Positions 1-8,009 of a DNA stretch of 12,124 bases are shown in pieces. Origin of the DNA: an uncultured Eubacteriales bacterium (GTDB lineage: Bacteria; Bacillota; Clostridia; Oscillospirales; Ruminococcaceae); assembly GCA_959605275.1 (NCBI GenBank), contig CAUHFD010000066.1, positions 1-12,124 on the forward strand, read 5' to 3'. Position numbers and translations under genes: made by a program. The notes below the pieces were generated by a model. That model saw nothing but the letters and a program-made list of their open reading frames with translations. It did no database searches and was not told the origin of the DNA. How positions within the stretch are numbered: the stretch's first letter is position 1; each line of letters opens with the position of its first letter.

Positions 1-89
1 CCACTCCGGCAGCTGTAATAGAAGCTACTGACGGTATATTCCAATCAGCAATTGATAGCACGCTGAATAATAGTGCTGATGCAAAGTAA
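1..89 (+). CDS. C-terminal end of an ABC solute-binding protein (5' end outside window)
   Basis: Only the last 28 complete codons and the stop (TAA at 87-89) are present. The encoded tail, beginning TPAAVIEATDG and ending NNSADAK, is identical residue for residue to the C-terminus of the complete solute-binding protein at 158-1546. The two DNA segments differ at only four sites (56, 77, 83 and 86), all synonymous third codon positions. This is therefore the 3' end of a tandem paralogue of the next gene. By homology it is an extracellular carbohydrate-binding component of an ABC importer, probably a lipoprotein, though its N-terminus is not visible. The similarity stops at the stop codon, because the two downstream spacers are unrelated. 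Confidence 0.9.
   Translation, partial: TPAAVIEATDGIFQSAIDSTLNNSADAK
1..89 (+). repeat. Direct repeat, left copy (partner at 1458-1546)
   Basis: The segment matches 1458-1546 with 85 of 89 bases identical and no gaps, and its first 55 bases match perfectly. It is coding sequence from duplicated solute-binding protein genes, not a mobile-element repeat. The repeat very probably continues to the left of the window. Confidence 0.95.
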
Positions 90-100
90 ACCTGACGAAA

Positions 101-121
101 TGCTTAGACCATTTTTAAGCA
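101..121 (+). promoter_or_regulatory. Small inverted repeat between the two solute-binding protein genes
   Basis: TGCTTA at 101-106 pairs with TAAGCA at 116-121. A G-T pair and an A-T pair extend the stem inward to about 8 bp with a 5-base loop. No run of T follows, so it is not a classical terminator. It could be an mRNA-stabilising or processing hairpin that separates expression of the two binding-protein genes, or it could be chance in AT-rich spacer. It is reported as visible structure only. Confidence 0.25.
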
Positions 122-157
122 AATTTCAAAATAAATGGAAATGAGGTCGATTGTGTA

Positions 158-1546
158 ATGAAAATCAGAAAAGCGTTGGCGATTATATTATCTGGTCTGA
201 TGATAGGATCTTTGTTTACTGGCTGTGGCGGCGAAGAAAAAAACTCGTCTGGCGGACAGGAAGGTTCTTATGATTTCGGCGGAAAAACGGTTACTGTTGC
301 GTGCTGGGTCGACATGACGCCGAAGCTTGGCAACAGCGACGGAGATGATGCTCGTTATTATGCGTATGAGTATGCCAAAGAAAAGTATAATTGCGATATT
401 GAATTTATTTCTATGCCGGAAAACGACTATTTCCAAACTTTTATTGCAAAGTCCTTATCCGGTCAGAAATTTGCTGATATTGTAACGGCACATTGCTGGA
501 ATTATGTCAGTTGGATTGAGCAAGGACTTCTGCTTCCGGTAACAGAATACATGAAAGATGCAGACGAACATTGGAATACAATTGCACCGAATTATAAAAA
601 TGAAATTTGGAGTATTAATGCATATCCAAAAACGAAATGGCCAGAGTATTTCCTTTTGTATAATACAGATATTTTAGCGGAGCTTAATTTGGAAAGTCCG
701 CAAGAACTTGCCAGACAGGGAAAATGGACTTGGGAAAAATTTGAGGATTACTGTAAGAGAGCAGTAGCGGATACCAATAATGATGGTACAGTGGATCGTT
801 ATGGAATGCCGGCGTTTTGGCTTGCCGAAATTTTGAGAATGTCTGCTGACTTTACTACTGTTACTTATCAGGATGGCAAGTATTGTAATGCATGGACTCA
901 CCCAAACACCAAGGCACAGGGACTAGCTCTGTTGCAGTTTATGCAGGATTTAAAAGTAAAAGACAATGCCATACTTGGCAATACAATAGGAGGTACAGGG
1001 GCATCAGAAGAAGCAAAGGAAGCTTTCCGTACGGGAAAAGTTTTATTTGTTATGGGTGGATATTCCGGTGCAAGTGATTTTAAAAAAGAAGGCATGACAA
1101 ATTTTAAGCCTGTTACACTTCCTTACGGACCGGGTGTTACCAGTTTAAAAAATTATATTCAATCTTTTAGCTTTTCTGCAATTCCAAAATACAAAGATTT
1201 TGAAACCGAGGCTTTGGTTGCTTTCTGGAAAGATTGTCAGACTACATGGGATGAGTCCAGAGGAGACGCTTATGATGCTTCCACTGCTGAGGATGATATT
1301 CAAGCTGTTTGGGCAGATCGTTTTGTCACTCAAGAAGATACACAATTCATGTATGATATGGGTAAAAATATGGAATATGTATGCACCATGGAGTCTGCAA
1401 TAGATGTGGATGGACAGGATATATGGAAACTTTATCAGCCTGTTTTGCGAAACACTTCCACTCCGGCAGCTGTAATAGAAGCTACTGACGGTATATTCCA
1501 ATCAGCAATTGACAGCACGCTGAATAATAGTGCCGATGCGAAATAA
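158..1546 (+). CDS. Lipoprotein solute-binding protein of a carbohydrate ABC importer (family 1)
   Basis: This 462-residue protein is a surface-anchored substrate receptor for an ABC sugar importer. A short basic N-terminus and hydrophobic stretch lead to the lipobox LFTGC, which places the lipid-modified cysteine at residue 23; a Gly/Ser/Glu-rich tether follows. The mature part has the pattern of family 1 (MalE-like) binding proteins: an opening beta strand (KTVTVACWVD), the NDYFQTFIAKSLSGQKFADIV region, the VTEYM loop, LLYNTDIL, and a GKVLFVMGGY segment. Length is usual for the family. The ATG at 158 is preceded by a GAGG-type site at 143-146 and gives the complete signal peptide. It follows a near-identical paralogue (1-89) and precedes a second, CBM-fused binding protein. 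Nearby partners could be the permease pair at 4667-6481 or the permease starting at 11239. Family assignment is firm; the substrate is unknown. Confidence 0.93.
   Translation: MKIRKALAIILSGLMIGSLFTGCGGEEKNSSGGQEGSYDFGGKTVTVACWVDMTPKLGNSDGDDARYYAYEYAKEKYNCDIEFISMPENDYFQTFIAKSLSGQKFADIVTAHCWNYVSWIEQGLLLPVTEYMKDADEHWNTIAPNYKNEIWSINAYPKTKWPEYFLLYNTDILAELNLESPQELARQGKWTWEKFEDYCKRAVADTNNDGTVDRYGMPAFWLAEILRMSADFTTVTYQDGKYCNAWTHPNTKAQGLALLQFMQDLKVKDNAILGNTIGGTGASEEAKEAFRTGKVLFVMGGYSGASDFKKEGMTNFKPVTLPYGPGVTSLKNYIQSFSFSAIPKYKDFETEALVAFWKDCQTTWDESRGDAYDASTAEDDIQAVWADRFVTQEDTQFMYDMGKNMEYVCTMESAIDVDGQDIWKLYQPVLRNTSTPAAVIEATDGIFQSAIDSTLNNSADAK
1458..1546 (+). repeat. Direct repeat, right copy (partner at 1-89)
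   Basis: This is the 3' end of the complete solute-binding protein gene and matches 1-89 except at 1513, 1534, 1540 and 1543. All four differences are silent. The pattern fits recent duplication or gene conversion with the protein sequence kept constant. Confidence 0.95.
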
Positions 1547-1585
1547 AGCTATGATAAAAATATCGGATGGAGAGTGAACTGAGCA

Positions 1586-4495
1586 GTGAGGAACTGTTTA
1601 TTAAAAGGTATATCTGTGTTTTGCGTGGCTGTGTTGCTTTGCAACGGATTGTTTTTACAGTCGGCTTATGCAGAACCGGCAGCATCCGCCGGACAGCAAA
1701 GTGTTGAGTTTTATCGCTCACAGGCTTATGAAACTTATCTGGACAGCTACAAAGACGCTGTCTATCCGAAAACTGAAATTAAAATTGACGGAATCGAACA
1801 ATTAGATGCCAATGCCGAATCAAATTATGAAGTAGTTGAAAACCTTGGTGGTCGGCAAAAAAGCAGTCTTGTAACCAAAGAAAGCGGGAGTGTAACTTTT
1901 CGTTTCGAGGTAACGCAGGCAGGATTCTACAACATGCAGATCGGCTATTATCCTGTTGAGGGAAAAGGTGCCCAGATCGAACGAACCCTATATATCGATG
2001 GAGAGATCCCTTTTGAAGAGGCGCGTTCTATTCTATTTTATAGAAGATGGGTAAATGTCGGCGAGGTAGAATACAGTGCGAACGGAAATGAATATCGCCG
2101 GGAGCAGGAAGAAAAGCCGGAATGGATTACATTTGACGTAAAAAGCAATGGCAGCAATTTGGACGGTTACCTGAAATTTTATTTTTCCGCCGGTACGCAT
2201 ACGATTACTTTGCAATCAGTCAGCGAGCCCATGGCGATTTCTGAGATTACCTTATGCCAATTGGAAGAGCCTAAGACATATGAAGAGGTTTTAAAGATTT
2301 ACCAGGCAGAAGGATATCAGGAAGTATCTGCAGAAACGGATCCGCTTAAAATTCAGGCAGAAGATCCCTCTGCTAAGTCGAGCGCAACGCTGTATGCTTT
2401 AGAGGATCGTACTTCTCCAATTAATGAGCCGTTTGATATTTCTAAAACGGTACTCAATACAATCGGTGGAGTGGGGTGGTCAGCTCAGGGCGAGTGGCTG
2501 GAGTGGAAAGTAAACGTTAAAAATGCAGGTCTTTACCGGCTTTCCATTCGTGCCAAGCAAAATTATAAATCCGGTTCCTTTTCTACTCGGTCCGTATGGA
2601 TTGACAATAAACTGCCCTTTGAAGAAGCAGCTAATATAAAATTCCGTTTTAACAATCAGTGGCAGATGGTAACGGCACAGATGGAAAACGGTGATCCTTA
2701 TTTGTTTTATCTGTCTGAAGGAGAACATACCATTCGATTGGAGGTTGCGCTTGGAGATCATTCCGAGCTTCTGCGGTTGGTAGAAGATTCTGTCAATGAA
2801 CTCAGCGGGATTTACCGTAAGGTTATTATGCTGACCGGTTCTATGCCCGATTCGCTTCGTGACTATAAACTGAAAAAGAATCTGCCGGAAATATTTACCA
2901 CGATGGAAGATCAAATCAAGACTCTGAATCAGGTCAATGATTATTTGGTTAAGTTATCCGGGAAAAAGGGAGAAGAATCAGCAACCATCGACAAGCTTCT
3001 TGTTCTTTTAAAACTTTTTCAGGAAAAACCTGATAAAATTCCAGCTAATTTAACTTATTTTAATGATAATATCAGTGCACTTGCTTCTTGGATGCTGAGC
3101 GTTAGCGAACAACCGATTCTGATGGATTACTTTGTTTTGGATTCCCCCAATGCCCCAAAGCCCAAAGCTGATGCCTCTGCACTTTCCAAGATATGGGTGG
3201 AAATCAAATCCTTTTTCCTGTCTTTTGTAAATGACTATAATACAATAGAAGATTCAGCCGGCGCAGAAAGTGCTTCTTCCATGGTCGAACTTTGGCTTGC
3301 AGGAAACGCCGGACGTGACCAGGCAACTTCTATAAAAACATTGGCGGATAACTATTTTACTGAAGCGGAAGGAGTCCGACTGAACATAAGATTAGTAGAT
3401 ATGGATGTTTTGCTTCGTGCCGTTTCAGCCAACGAGGGACCGGATGTTGCCATTTTTCAGGCACAGTCCACACCGGTCAACTATGCAATAAGATCTGCAT
3501 TACAAAATCTTTCGGAATTTAAGGATATTGATGAAGTTACTTCTCGTTTTTCAGAAAGTGCAATGGTGCCGCTGACATTTAATGGGAATGTTTATGCGCT
3601 GCCGGAACAGCAGACATTTTTAATGATGTTTTACCGCAAAGATGTTCTTTATGATTTGAATTTGTCAGTTCCTAATACATGGGAAGATTTTTATGCGGCG
3701 GTTCCGATTTTACAAAATAATAATCTTTCTGTGGGGCTGCCTTCGCCGGTGCAGACACAGTCGGGCGGAACGGCGACTTCGCTGAATGATATGTTGGTCG
3801 CTCTTTTATATCAAAACGGCATTGATGTTTATTCTGAAAACGGGGATAAATGTTTGCTGAATCGTCCCGAAGCAGTGGAGGTGTTTACTGCTTGGACAGA
3901 GTTATATACCAAATATAAAATTGATAAGCAAATAAATGAAGTCAACCGCTTTCGGACAGGGGAAGCTCCGATTGTCATTTCGCAGTACACCTTTTATAAT
4001 ACTCTTTCTGTGGCGGCACCGGAAATCAAGGGATTATGGGGAGTTGCTCCCATTCCCGGAACCATGCAGGAAGATGGCAGCATTAACCGCAGTGCGGGAT
4101 CAACCGGAACAAACGTGATTATGTTTGGCAACGCGAAAGACAAAGAGGCATCTTGGAAATTTATGAAATGGTGGACTTCTGCAGAAATTCAAACTCTTTA
4201 CGGAAGAGAAATCGAAATTTTGCAGGGCGCTTCAGCGAGATGGCCTACTGCGAATCTGGAGGCAATGAAAAATTTGCCATGGTCGGCAGAAATCTCAAAG
4301 GCTATTAACGAGCAGTGGAAATATGTAAAAGGCGTGCCTGAGGTTGCAGGAGGATATTATGTCGGACGAAATGTTGACAATGCAATCAAGCAGGTAATCA
4401 ACGAGGGGCAAAATCCCAGAGAGACCATATTGGATTATGTGGATCAGATCAACGACGAAATTACATATAAGCGCCATGAGCTGGGATTGGAGTAA
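1586..4495 (+). CDS. Secreted fusion: two CBM-like beta-sandwich modules plus ABC solute-binding domain
   Basis: The 969-residue product starts at GTG 1586. An in-frame TGA at 1580 rules out an earlier start, and GGAGAG lies at 1569-1574. The N-terminus is a typical type I signal peptide ending near residue 29 (SAYA before EPAAS). Cys19 follows Leu, so there is no good lipobox. Residues about 60-225 and 250-395 look like two related galactose-binding or CBM6/35-like beta-sandwiches. They share the motif D-G/N-x-I/L-P-F-E-E-A (from D138 and D340) and end in strands of the type GTHTITLQSV and GEHTIRLEV. A mainly helical, charged linker (about 400-560) follows. The segment from about 566 (MVELWLAGN) to the end resembles family 1 solute-binding proteins, with GPDVAIFQAQ, the YALPEQQTFLMMFYRKDVLYDL region, and APIPGTMQEDG. 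The permease pair begins 171 bp downstream, so it is probably their receptor. The binding-domain call is strong; the CBM call rests on pattern and the ligand is unknown. Confidence 0.88.
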   Translation: MRNCLLKGISVFCVAVLLCNGLFLQSAYAEPAASAGQQSVEFYRSQAYETYLDSYKDAVYPKTEIKIDGIEQLDANAESNYEVVENLGGRQKSSLVTKESGSVTFRFEVTQAGFYNMQIGYYPVEGKGAQIERTLYIDGEIPFEEARSILFYRRWVNVGEVEYSANGNEYRREQEEKPEWITFDVKSNGSNLDGYLKFYFSAGTHTITLQSVSEPMAISEITLCQLEEPKTYEEVLKIYQAEGYQEVSAETDPLKIQAEDPSAKSSATLYALEDRTSPINEPFDISKTVLNTIGGVGWSAQGEWLEWKVNVKNAGLYRLSIRAKQNYKSGSFSTRSVWIDNKLPFEEAANIKFRFNNQWQMVTAQMENGDPYLFYLSEGEHTIRLEVALGDHSELLRLVEDSVNELSGIYRKVIMLTGSMPDSLRDYKLKKNLPEIFTTMEDQIKTLNQVNDYLVKLSGKKGEESATIDKLLVLLKLFQEKPDKIPANLTYFNDNISALASWMLSVSEQPILMDYFVLDSPNAPKPKADASALSKIWVEIKSFFLSFVNDYNTIEDSAGAESASSMVELWLAGNAGRDQATSIKTLADNYFTEAEGVRLNIRLVDMDVLLRAVSANEGPDVAIFQAQSTPVNYAIRSALQNLSEFKDIDEVTSRFSESAMVPLTFNGNVYALPEQQTFLMMFYRKDVLYDLNLSVPNTWEDFYAAVPILQNNNLSVGLPSPVQTQSGGTATSLNDMLVALLYQNGIDVYSENGDKCLLNRPEAVEVFTAWTELYTKYKIDKQINEVNRFRTGEAPIVISQYTFYNTLSVAAPEIKGLWGVAPIPGTMQEDGSINRSAGSTGTNVIMFGNAKDKEASWKFMKWWTSAEIQTLYGREIEILQGASARWPTANLEAMKNLPWSAEISKAINEQWKYVKGVPEVAGGYYVGRNVDNAIKQVINEGQNPRETILDYVDQINDEITYKRHELGLE

Positions 4496-4666
4496 AAAGA
4501 AGATGGCAACTTTGACCAAGCGCAGGAGAAATTTTGAAAAAGGGAAAATATATTTTAATCCAATATTACTTTTCAATATCTTTAGTCAAGCATCAGAAAA
4601 AATAAGATATTACTGCGGTTGTTATGCGGCACTTGCGCAAAAGTTCAGAAAGGAATGGTCGTACAG
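4496..4666 (+). other. Largest intergenic gap, with a weak inverted repeat
   Basis: These 171 bp separate the CBM-binding protein fusion from the first permease. AATATCTT at 4575-4582 is the reverse complement of AAGATATT at 4604-4611, giving an 8-bp AT-rich stem with a 21-base loop. ATATTACT also occurs twice (4563-4570 and 4607-4614), and TTGCGCAA at 4633-4640 is a short palindrome. There is no T-run terminator and no convincing -35/-10 pair at proper spacing. The gap may hold an internal promoter, operator or mRNA processing site that sets the ratio of binding protein to permease, but nothing here proves it. Confidence 0.3.
4648..4660 (+). promoter_or_regulatory. Translation-initiation leader shared with the DUF5696 gene
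   Basis: GAAAGGAATGGTC here recurs exactly at 8681-8693. In both places AAAGGA is followed by an ATG within the motif (4655) and a second in-frame ATG 12 bases later (4667). AAAGGA directly abuts the first ATG, too close for normal initiation, while it lies 12 bases from the second, which is rather far. I chose 4667 because it gives a normal permease N-terminus, starting MKKKRN. Confidence 0.45.
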
Positions 4667-5569
4667 ATGAAAAAAAAGCGGAACATTTTTCTTGAAATGA
4701 AGAAAAACTGGGCAGCTTATCTCCTGCTTGCACCGTTTATGATTTTGTTTTTTGTATTTACAATTATGCCGGTTTTTGTAACACTTGGGATTAGTTTTAC
4801 TACCTATAATATTCTGGAGTCACCGGTTTTTGTGGGGTTGGATAATTATAAGCGGCTGTTTCTGAATGATGATATCTTTGCGATTGCCATTAAAAACACG
4901 CTGATATTTGCTTTGTTTACCGGACCGCTTGGTTATGTTTTGTCTTTTCTGGCTTCCTGGGCAATTAATGAAACGTCAAAACGTTTGCGCGGATTATTGA
5001 CTTTTGTTTTCTATATCCCTTCTATCTCCGGAACCATTTACACCATCTGGACCATTATTTTCAGTGGAGATATGTATGGCTATGCCAACAGCTTTTTGAT
5101 GCGGATGGGATTTATAGTAGAACCGATTCAATGGTTTACGACAGAACAGTATATTCTTCCCTTGATTATTATTGTTCAGTTGTGGATGAGTTTAGGTACC
5201 GGCTTCTTGGCAATGCGTGCCGGTCTTTCGTCCATTGATACCCAGTATTATGAAGCCGGCGCAATTGACGGGGTAAAGAATCGCTTTCAGGAATTGTTTT
5301 ATATTACTTTGCCAATGATGGCGCCGCATTTGATGACAGCAGCAGTTTTGCAAATTACTGCAATGTTTTCCAATGCAACTGTTGCACAGAACTTAGCGGG
5401 TTTTCCGAGTACAAATTATGCAGGTCACTTGGTTATGACGCATTTAATGGATTACAGCACGTTCCGTGTGGAGCGCGGATATGCGAGTGCCATTGCGGTT
5501 TTGCTTTTTCTGATAATGATTATTTTAAATCAGATCATTCTGCGAGTTATGAGAAAGGTGGATGTTTAA
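4667..5569 (+). CDS. Carbohydrate ABC importer permease, MalF/UgpA type
   Basis: This 300-residue inner-membrane channel subunit has about six hydrophobic segments. It begins with a basic N-terminus, then a segment (YLLLAPFMILFFVFTIMPVF) with the Pro-containing pattern typical of the first permease of sugar importers. The cytoplasmic EAA loop that docks the ATPase is clear: E196-A-G-A-I-D-G202, followed by the LFYITLPMM segment. The third EAA residue is Gly, a common variant. Its stop codon directly abuts the start of the second permease, so the two are translated together and should form the heterodimeric channel. The start at ATG 4667 is preferred over in-frame 4655. The nearest binding protein is the CBM fusion upstream. 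No ATPase is encoded here; such importers often use a shared MsmK-type ATPase encoded elsewhere. Confidence 0.93.
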   Translation: MKKKRNIFLEMKKNWAAYLLLAPFMILFFVFTIMPVFVTLGISFTTYNILESPVFVGLDNYKRLFLNDDIFAIAIKNTLIFALFTGPLGYVLSFLASWAINETSKRLRGLLTFVFYIPSISGTIYTIWTIIFSGDMYGYANSFLMRMGFIVEPIQWFTTEQYILPLIIIVQLWMSLGTGFLAMRAGLSSIDTQYYEAGAIDGVKNRFQELFYITLPMMAPHLMTAAVLQITAMFSNATVAQNLAGFPSTNYAGHLVMTHLMDYSTFRVERGYASAIAVLLFLIMIILNQIILRVMRKVDV

Positions 5570-6481
5570 ATGACAGAGCCAAAAGAAATATCCGCCTCTA
5601 AAAAAAGAAAGCTGAAAGGATTCCTTTTTAAACAATATATCGCAGGAAGTAACCGCTCTCGTTCCGGAAATGTTGCAATGGCACTATTTATCATTGTTAT
5701 TGCAATTTTTAGCGCAATTCCGCTGGTAATGGCAATTGGTATGTCATTGAAACCGTTAAATGAATTGTTCTATTATCCGCCGCGGTTGTTTCCGGAACGA
5801 CCCACTTTGGAAAATTTTTCGTCATTGTTTAGTTTGTTGCAGACAACATGGGTTCCATTTTCCAGATATGTATTTAATACCCTTTTTATTACTATTGTTT
5901 CAACCGGCGGTCATGTATTATTGGCATCCATGGCAGCATATCCGCTGGCAAAACTTAATTTCCCCGGGCGAAAAACCATGAACACTGCGGTAATGTATTC
6001 ACTGATGTTTGTTGCGGCAGTTGCAGATATTGCAAACTACCTTACTATTTCGGCTTTGGGTTGGATTGATACTTATGCGGCAGTTATCGTTCCGTTTATG
6101 AGTGCACCTCTTGGGTTGTTTATTTTGCGAAATTATATGACAACCGTACCAACTTCACTTTTGGAGGCGGCAAAAATTGACGGCTGCAACGATATTGTTA
6201 TTTACTGGAAAATTGTTATGCCGCTCGTAAAACCAGCTTGGTTGACTGTAATTATTTTAATGTTCCAACAGGTTTGGGGAGTGGCGAATACTACCTACAT
6301 ATATAGTGAAGAACTGAAAACACTTCCATATGCATTGAGCCAAATTACCAGCGGCGGCGTCGTACGTGCCGGTGCCGGTCAGGCTGCAAGCGTGTTGATG
6401 TTATTGGTTCCCGCAATCGTTTTTATTTTTAATCAAAGCCGTATACTTGGTACTATGGCAACTTCGGGTATGAAAGAATAG
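5570..6481 (+). CDS. Carbohydrate ABC importer permease, MalG type
   Basis: This 303-residue second channel subunit carries a basic cytoplasmic N-terminus of about 35 residues and then about six transmembrane segments. The first ends in MSLKPLNELFYYPPRLFPERPTLENF in sequence order, the usual MalG-family arrangement in which a conserved loop of that type (K-P, P, P-T-L-E-N-F) follows helix 1. The EAA loop reads E199-A-A-K-I-D-G205, followed by YWKIVMPLVKPAW. AAAGGTGG at 5553-5560 lies inside the end of the preceding gene and serves the ATG at 5570, which is adjacent to the previous stop. It pairs with the permease just upstream. The longer charged N-terminus is the only small departure from a typical member. 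The substrate is unknown. Confidence 0.93.
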   Translation: MTEPKEISASKKRKLKGFLFKQYIAGSNRSRSGNVAMALFIIVIAIFSAIPLVMAIGMSLKPLNELFYYPPRLFPERPTLENFSSLFSLLQTTWVPFSRYVFNTLFITIVSTGGHVLLASMAAYPLAKLNFPGRKTMNTAVMYSLMFVAAVADIANYLTISALGWIDTYAAVIVPFMSAPLGLFILRNYMTTVPTSLLEAAKIDGCNDIVIYWKIVMPLVKPAWLTVIILMFQQVWGVANTTYIYSEELKTLPYALSQITSGGVVRAGAGQAASVLMLLVPAIVFIFNQSRILGTMATSGMKE

Positions 6482-6487
6482 GAGGAG
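6480..6487 (+). promoter_or_regulatory. Strong ribosome binding site for the GTG-started NHL/TPR gene
   Basis: AGGAGGAG overlaps the TAG stop of the second permease gene (6479-6481) and sits 4 to 6 bases before GTG 6492. Its strength supports the non-ATG start, which in turn gives the complete signal peptide. The overlap suggests translational coupling to the permease. Confidence 0.8.
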
Positions 6488-6491
6488 AAGA

Positions 6492-8009
6492 GTGAAAAAG
6501 TTATTTCAAGTACTATGCGGCATCTTTCTCTCGGCTTCTTTCGTAACCTCTGTGACCGGAACAATTCATGCTGCACCCTATAAATCTTACAATTATGTGA
6601 ATGGCAATAACGGTATTACTGATGTCGCAGCCCCCACGGCTTATTTGCCGGTAAAGGTACTGGACGAGAACAATCTTGGAGTAAAATTATCTGCTCCGGA
6701 GGACCTCTGCCAAGATGATGAGGGAAACTTTTATGTGCTGGATTCCACAACCGGTTATGTTCATTCTTTCACATCAAACTGGGAAAAACGATATACGCTA
6801 TTTGGATATTTGGAAGCCGGCAATCAAAATCCAACGGATCTGAAAAAGCCACAGGGAATTTGTGTATGGAACAACATTCTTTATGTGGCGGAAACCGAAG
6901 GAAATCAAATTGTAAAATATGATATTAACACAAAGGAAGTTGTTGGTTTCCTCAAACAGCCAAAGTCAGATTTGCTGGGAGACGGATTTGAGTTTCGCCC
7001 TAAAAAAATCGAAGTGGACAGTACCGGACGTATTTTTGTGGTTGCGGAAAATGTGAATCAGGGATTAATGGAATTGACACAAGAAGGTGCTTTTGTTGGG
7101 TTTGTCGGAAGCAACTCTGTTGTGGCAAGTCCCTTTGAAGTGATTTTTCGATATTTTCTTACTGAGGAACAGATTGCAAATCGGGTTGCATTTGTTCCGG
7201 TTGAATACACTAATATTTCTTTGGATCCGTCCGGCTTTATTTATGCGGTAACAGCGGTCAGCGAAGTGAATACGCCGATCCGGAAATTGAACCCCGCCGG
7301 AAAGGACATTCTGGTCCGGAATCCTGTCAATGGCGTAGATGCGGTAGCAGGTGATCTTTTATACGATAAGAGTTCTGCGGCCGCGGATAGAGGACCTTCT
7401 TCCTTTGTGGACATTGCGGCGAACGATCAGGGAATTTATTTCGCATTGGATAATAATCGGGGAAGAATTTTTGCCTATGATGAAGATGGCAATATGCTGT
7501 TTGAATTTGGCGGCAATAATACCTATCAAACAGGAACGTTTATTCAACCTTCTGCACTCGGTATTGTCGGAAACAGAATATATGTTCTTGACCGAGACAG
7601 GAAAAATATTGTTGCTTTTGAGCCGACAGAATATGGTCAGGCAATTATGGATGCGACGCGCAGTTATGTAGAAGGTAATTATGAAAAGAGTCTTGTTCAA
7701 TGGGAAGGACTCTTAAAGAAAAACTGTAATTTTGATTTAGCATATGTAAAAGCCGGTTTTTGCCTTTATCGAATGGGTGATAATAAAAAAGCAATGGAAT
7801 ATTTTGAATTGGCTAACGCCAGGGAATATTATACCAAGGCTTTTGTAAAGTACCGGAAAGACTGGTTGAATGAAAACTTCACATGGTTGATTCTGGGTGC
7901 AATTATGATTTTGATTTTGCTTATCGTTGTCGTCTGGTTGATTCGTAAATGGAAAAATCACCGGAAAGAATTTGTCTCCGGAACGGAAAGAAGAGGTGTC
8001 GGCGGATGA
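6492..8009 (+). CDS. Extracytoplasmic NHL beta-propeller/TPR protein with C-terminal membrane anchor
   Basis: The 505-residue product begins at GTG 6492 with a signal peptide that probably ends after TIHA, near residue 28. Residues about 65-380 contain six NHL-type repeats, each with a G-x-I/F-Y/F-V core: GNFYVLDS, NILYVAET, GRIFVVAE, GFIYAVTA, QGIYFALD and NRIYVLDR. This suggests a six-bladed propeller. Residues 381-462 form TPR-like helices (for example YVEGNYEKSLVQWEGLL, then AYVKAGFCLYRMGDNKKAMEYF). A single transmembrane helix (about 465-486) is followed by a basic tail, so the propeller should sit outside the membrane. The domain set suggests protein or glycan binding, not catalysis, although some NHL proteins are lactonases and the annotation gluconolactonase-like is possible. 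It lies between the permeases and a Yip1 gene that overlaps it by 4 bp, suggesting one membrane complex. The function is not known. Confidence 0.82.
   Translation: MKKLFQVLCGIFLSASFVTSVTGTIHAAPYKSYNYVNGNNGITDVAAPTAYLPVKVLDENNLGVKLSAPEDLCQDDEGNFYVLDSTTGYVHSFTSNWEKRYTLFGYLEAGNQNPTDLKKPQGICVWNNILYVAETEGNQIVKYDINTKEVVGFLKQPKSDLLGDGFEFRPKKIEVDSTGRIFVVAENVNQGLMELTQEGAFVGFVGSNSVVASPFEVIFRYFLTEEQIANRVAFVPVEYTNISLDPSGFIYAVTAVSEVNTPIRKLNPAGKDILVRNPVNGVDAVAGDLLYDKSSAAADRGPSSFVDIAANDQGIYFALDNNRGRIFAYDEDGNMLFEFGGNNTYQTGTFIQPSALGIVGNRIYVLDRDRKNIVAFEPTEYGQAIMDATRSYVEGNYEKSLVQWEGLLKKNCNFDLAYVKAGFCLYRMGDNKKAMEYFELANAREYYTKAFVKYRKDWLNENFTWLILGAIMILILLIVVVWLIRKWKNHRKEFVSGTERRGVGG

Noticed and set aside
1145..1501. 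Minus-strand open frame of 118 codons
   Set aside because: It lies wholly within the coding sequence of the lipoprotein binding protein, has no family resemblance and no ribosome site of note.
2480..2914. Minus-strand open frame of 144 codons
   Set aside because: It is opposite the CBM-like region of the 969-residue fusion, has no recognisable domain, and its composition looks like a reversed coding strand.
4512..4561. Promoter built from TTGACC at 4512 or TTGAAA at 4534 with the TATATT/TATTTT run at 4549-4556
   Set aside because: Spacers would be about 31 or 11 bases, far from the usual 16 to 18, so the resemblance is attributed to AT richness.
4503..4670. Small basic peptide of 55 codons in the spacer (starting MATLTKRRRNF)
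   Set aside because: It has only a weak purine stretch before the ATG, no recognisable motif, and overlaps the start of the permease. It cannot be excluded, but nothing supports it.
4667..6481. Missing ATPase gene as a sign of a broken importer
   Set aside because: Sugar importers of this family in Bacillota commonly share an ATPase encoded elsewhere, and both permeases keep their ATPase-docking EAA loops.
7351..7700. Overlapping open frames on both strands inside the NHL gene
   Set aside because: Both are embedded in a gene with clear NHL repeats in another frame; neither shows a signal, motif or ribosome site.
7949..8005. Earlier start for the Yip1 protein at ATG 7949
   Set aside because: It would overlap the NHL/TPR gene by about 60 bp and add a hydrophilic, charged tail absent from the usual family start; ATG 8006 has the typical ATGA overlap and a ribosome site.
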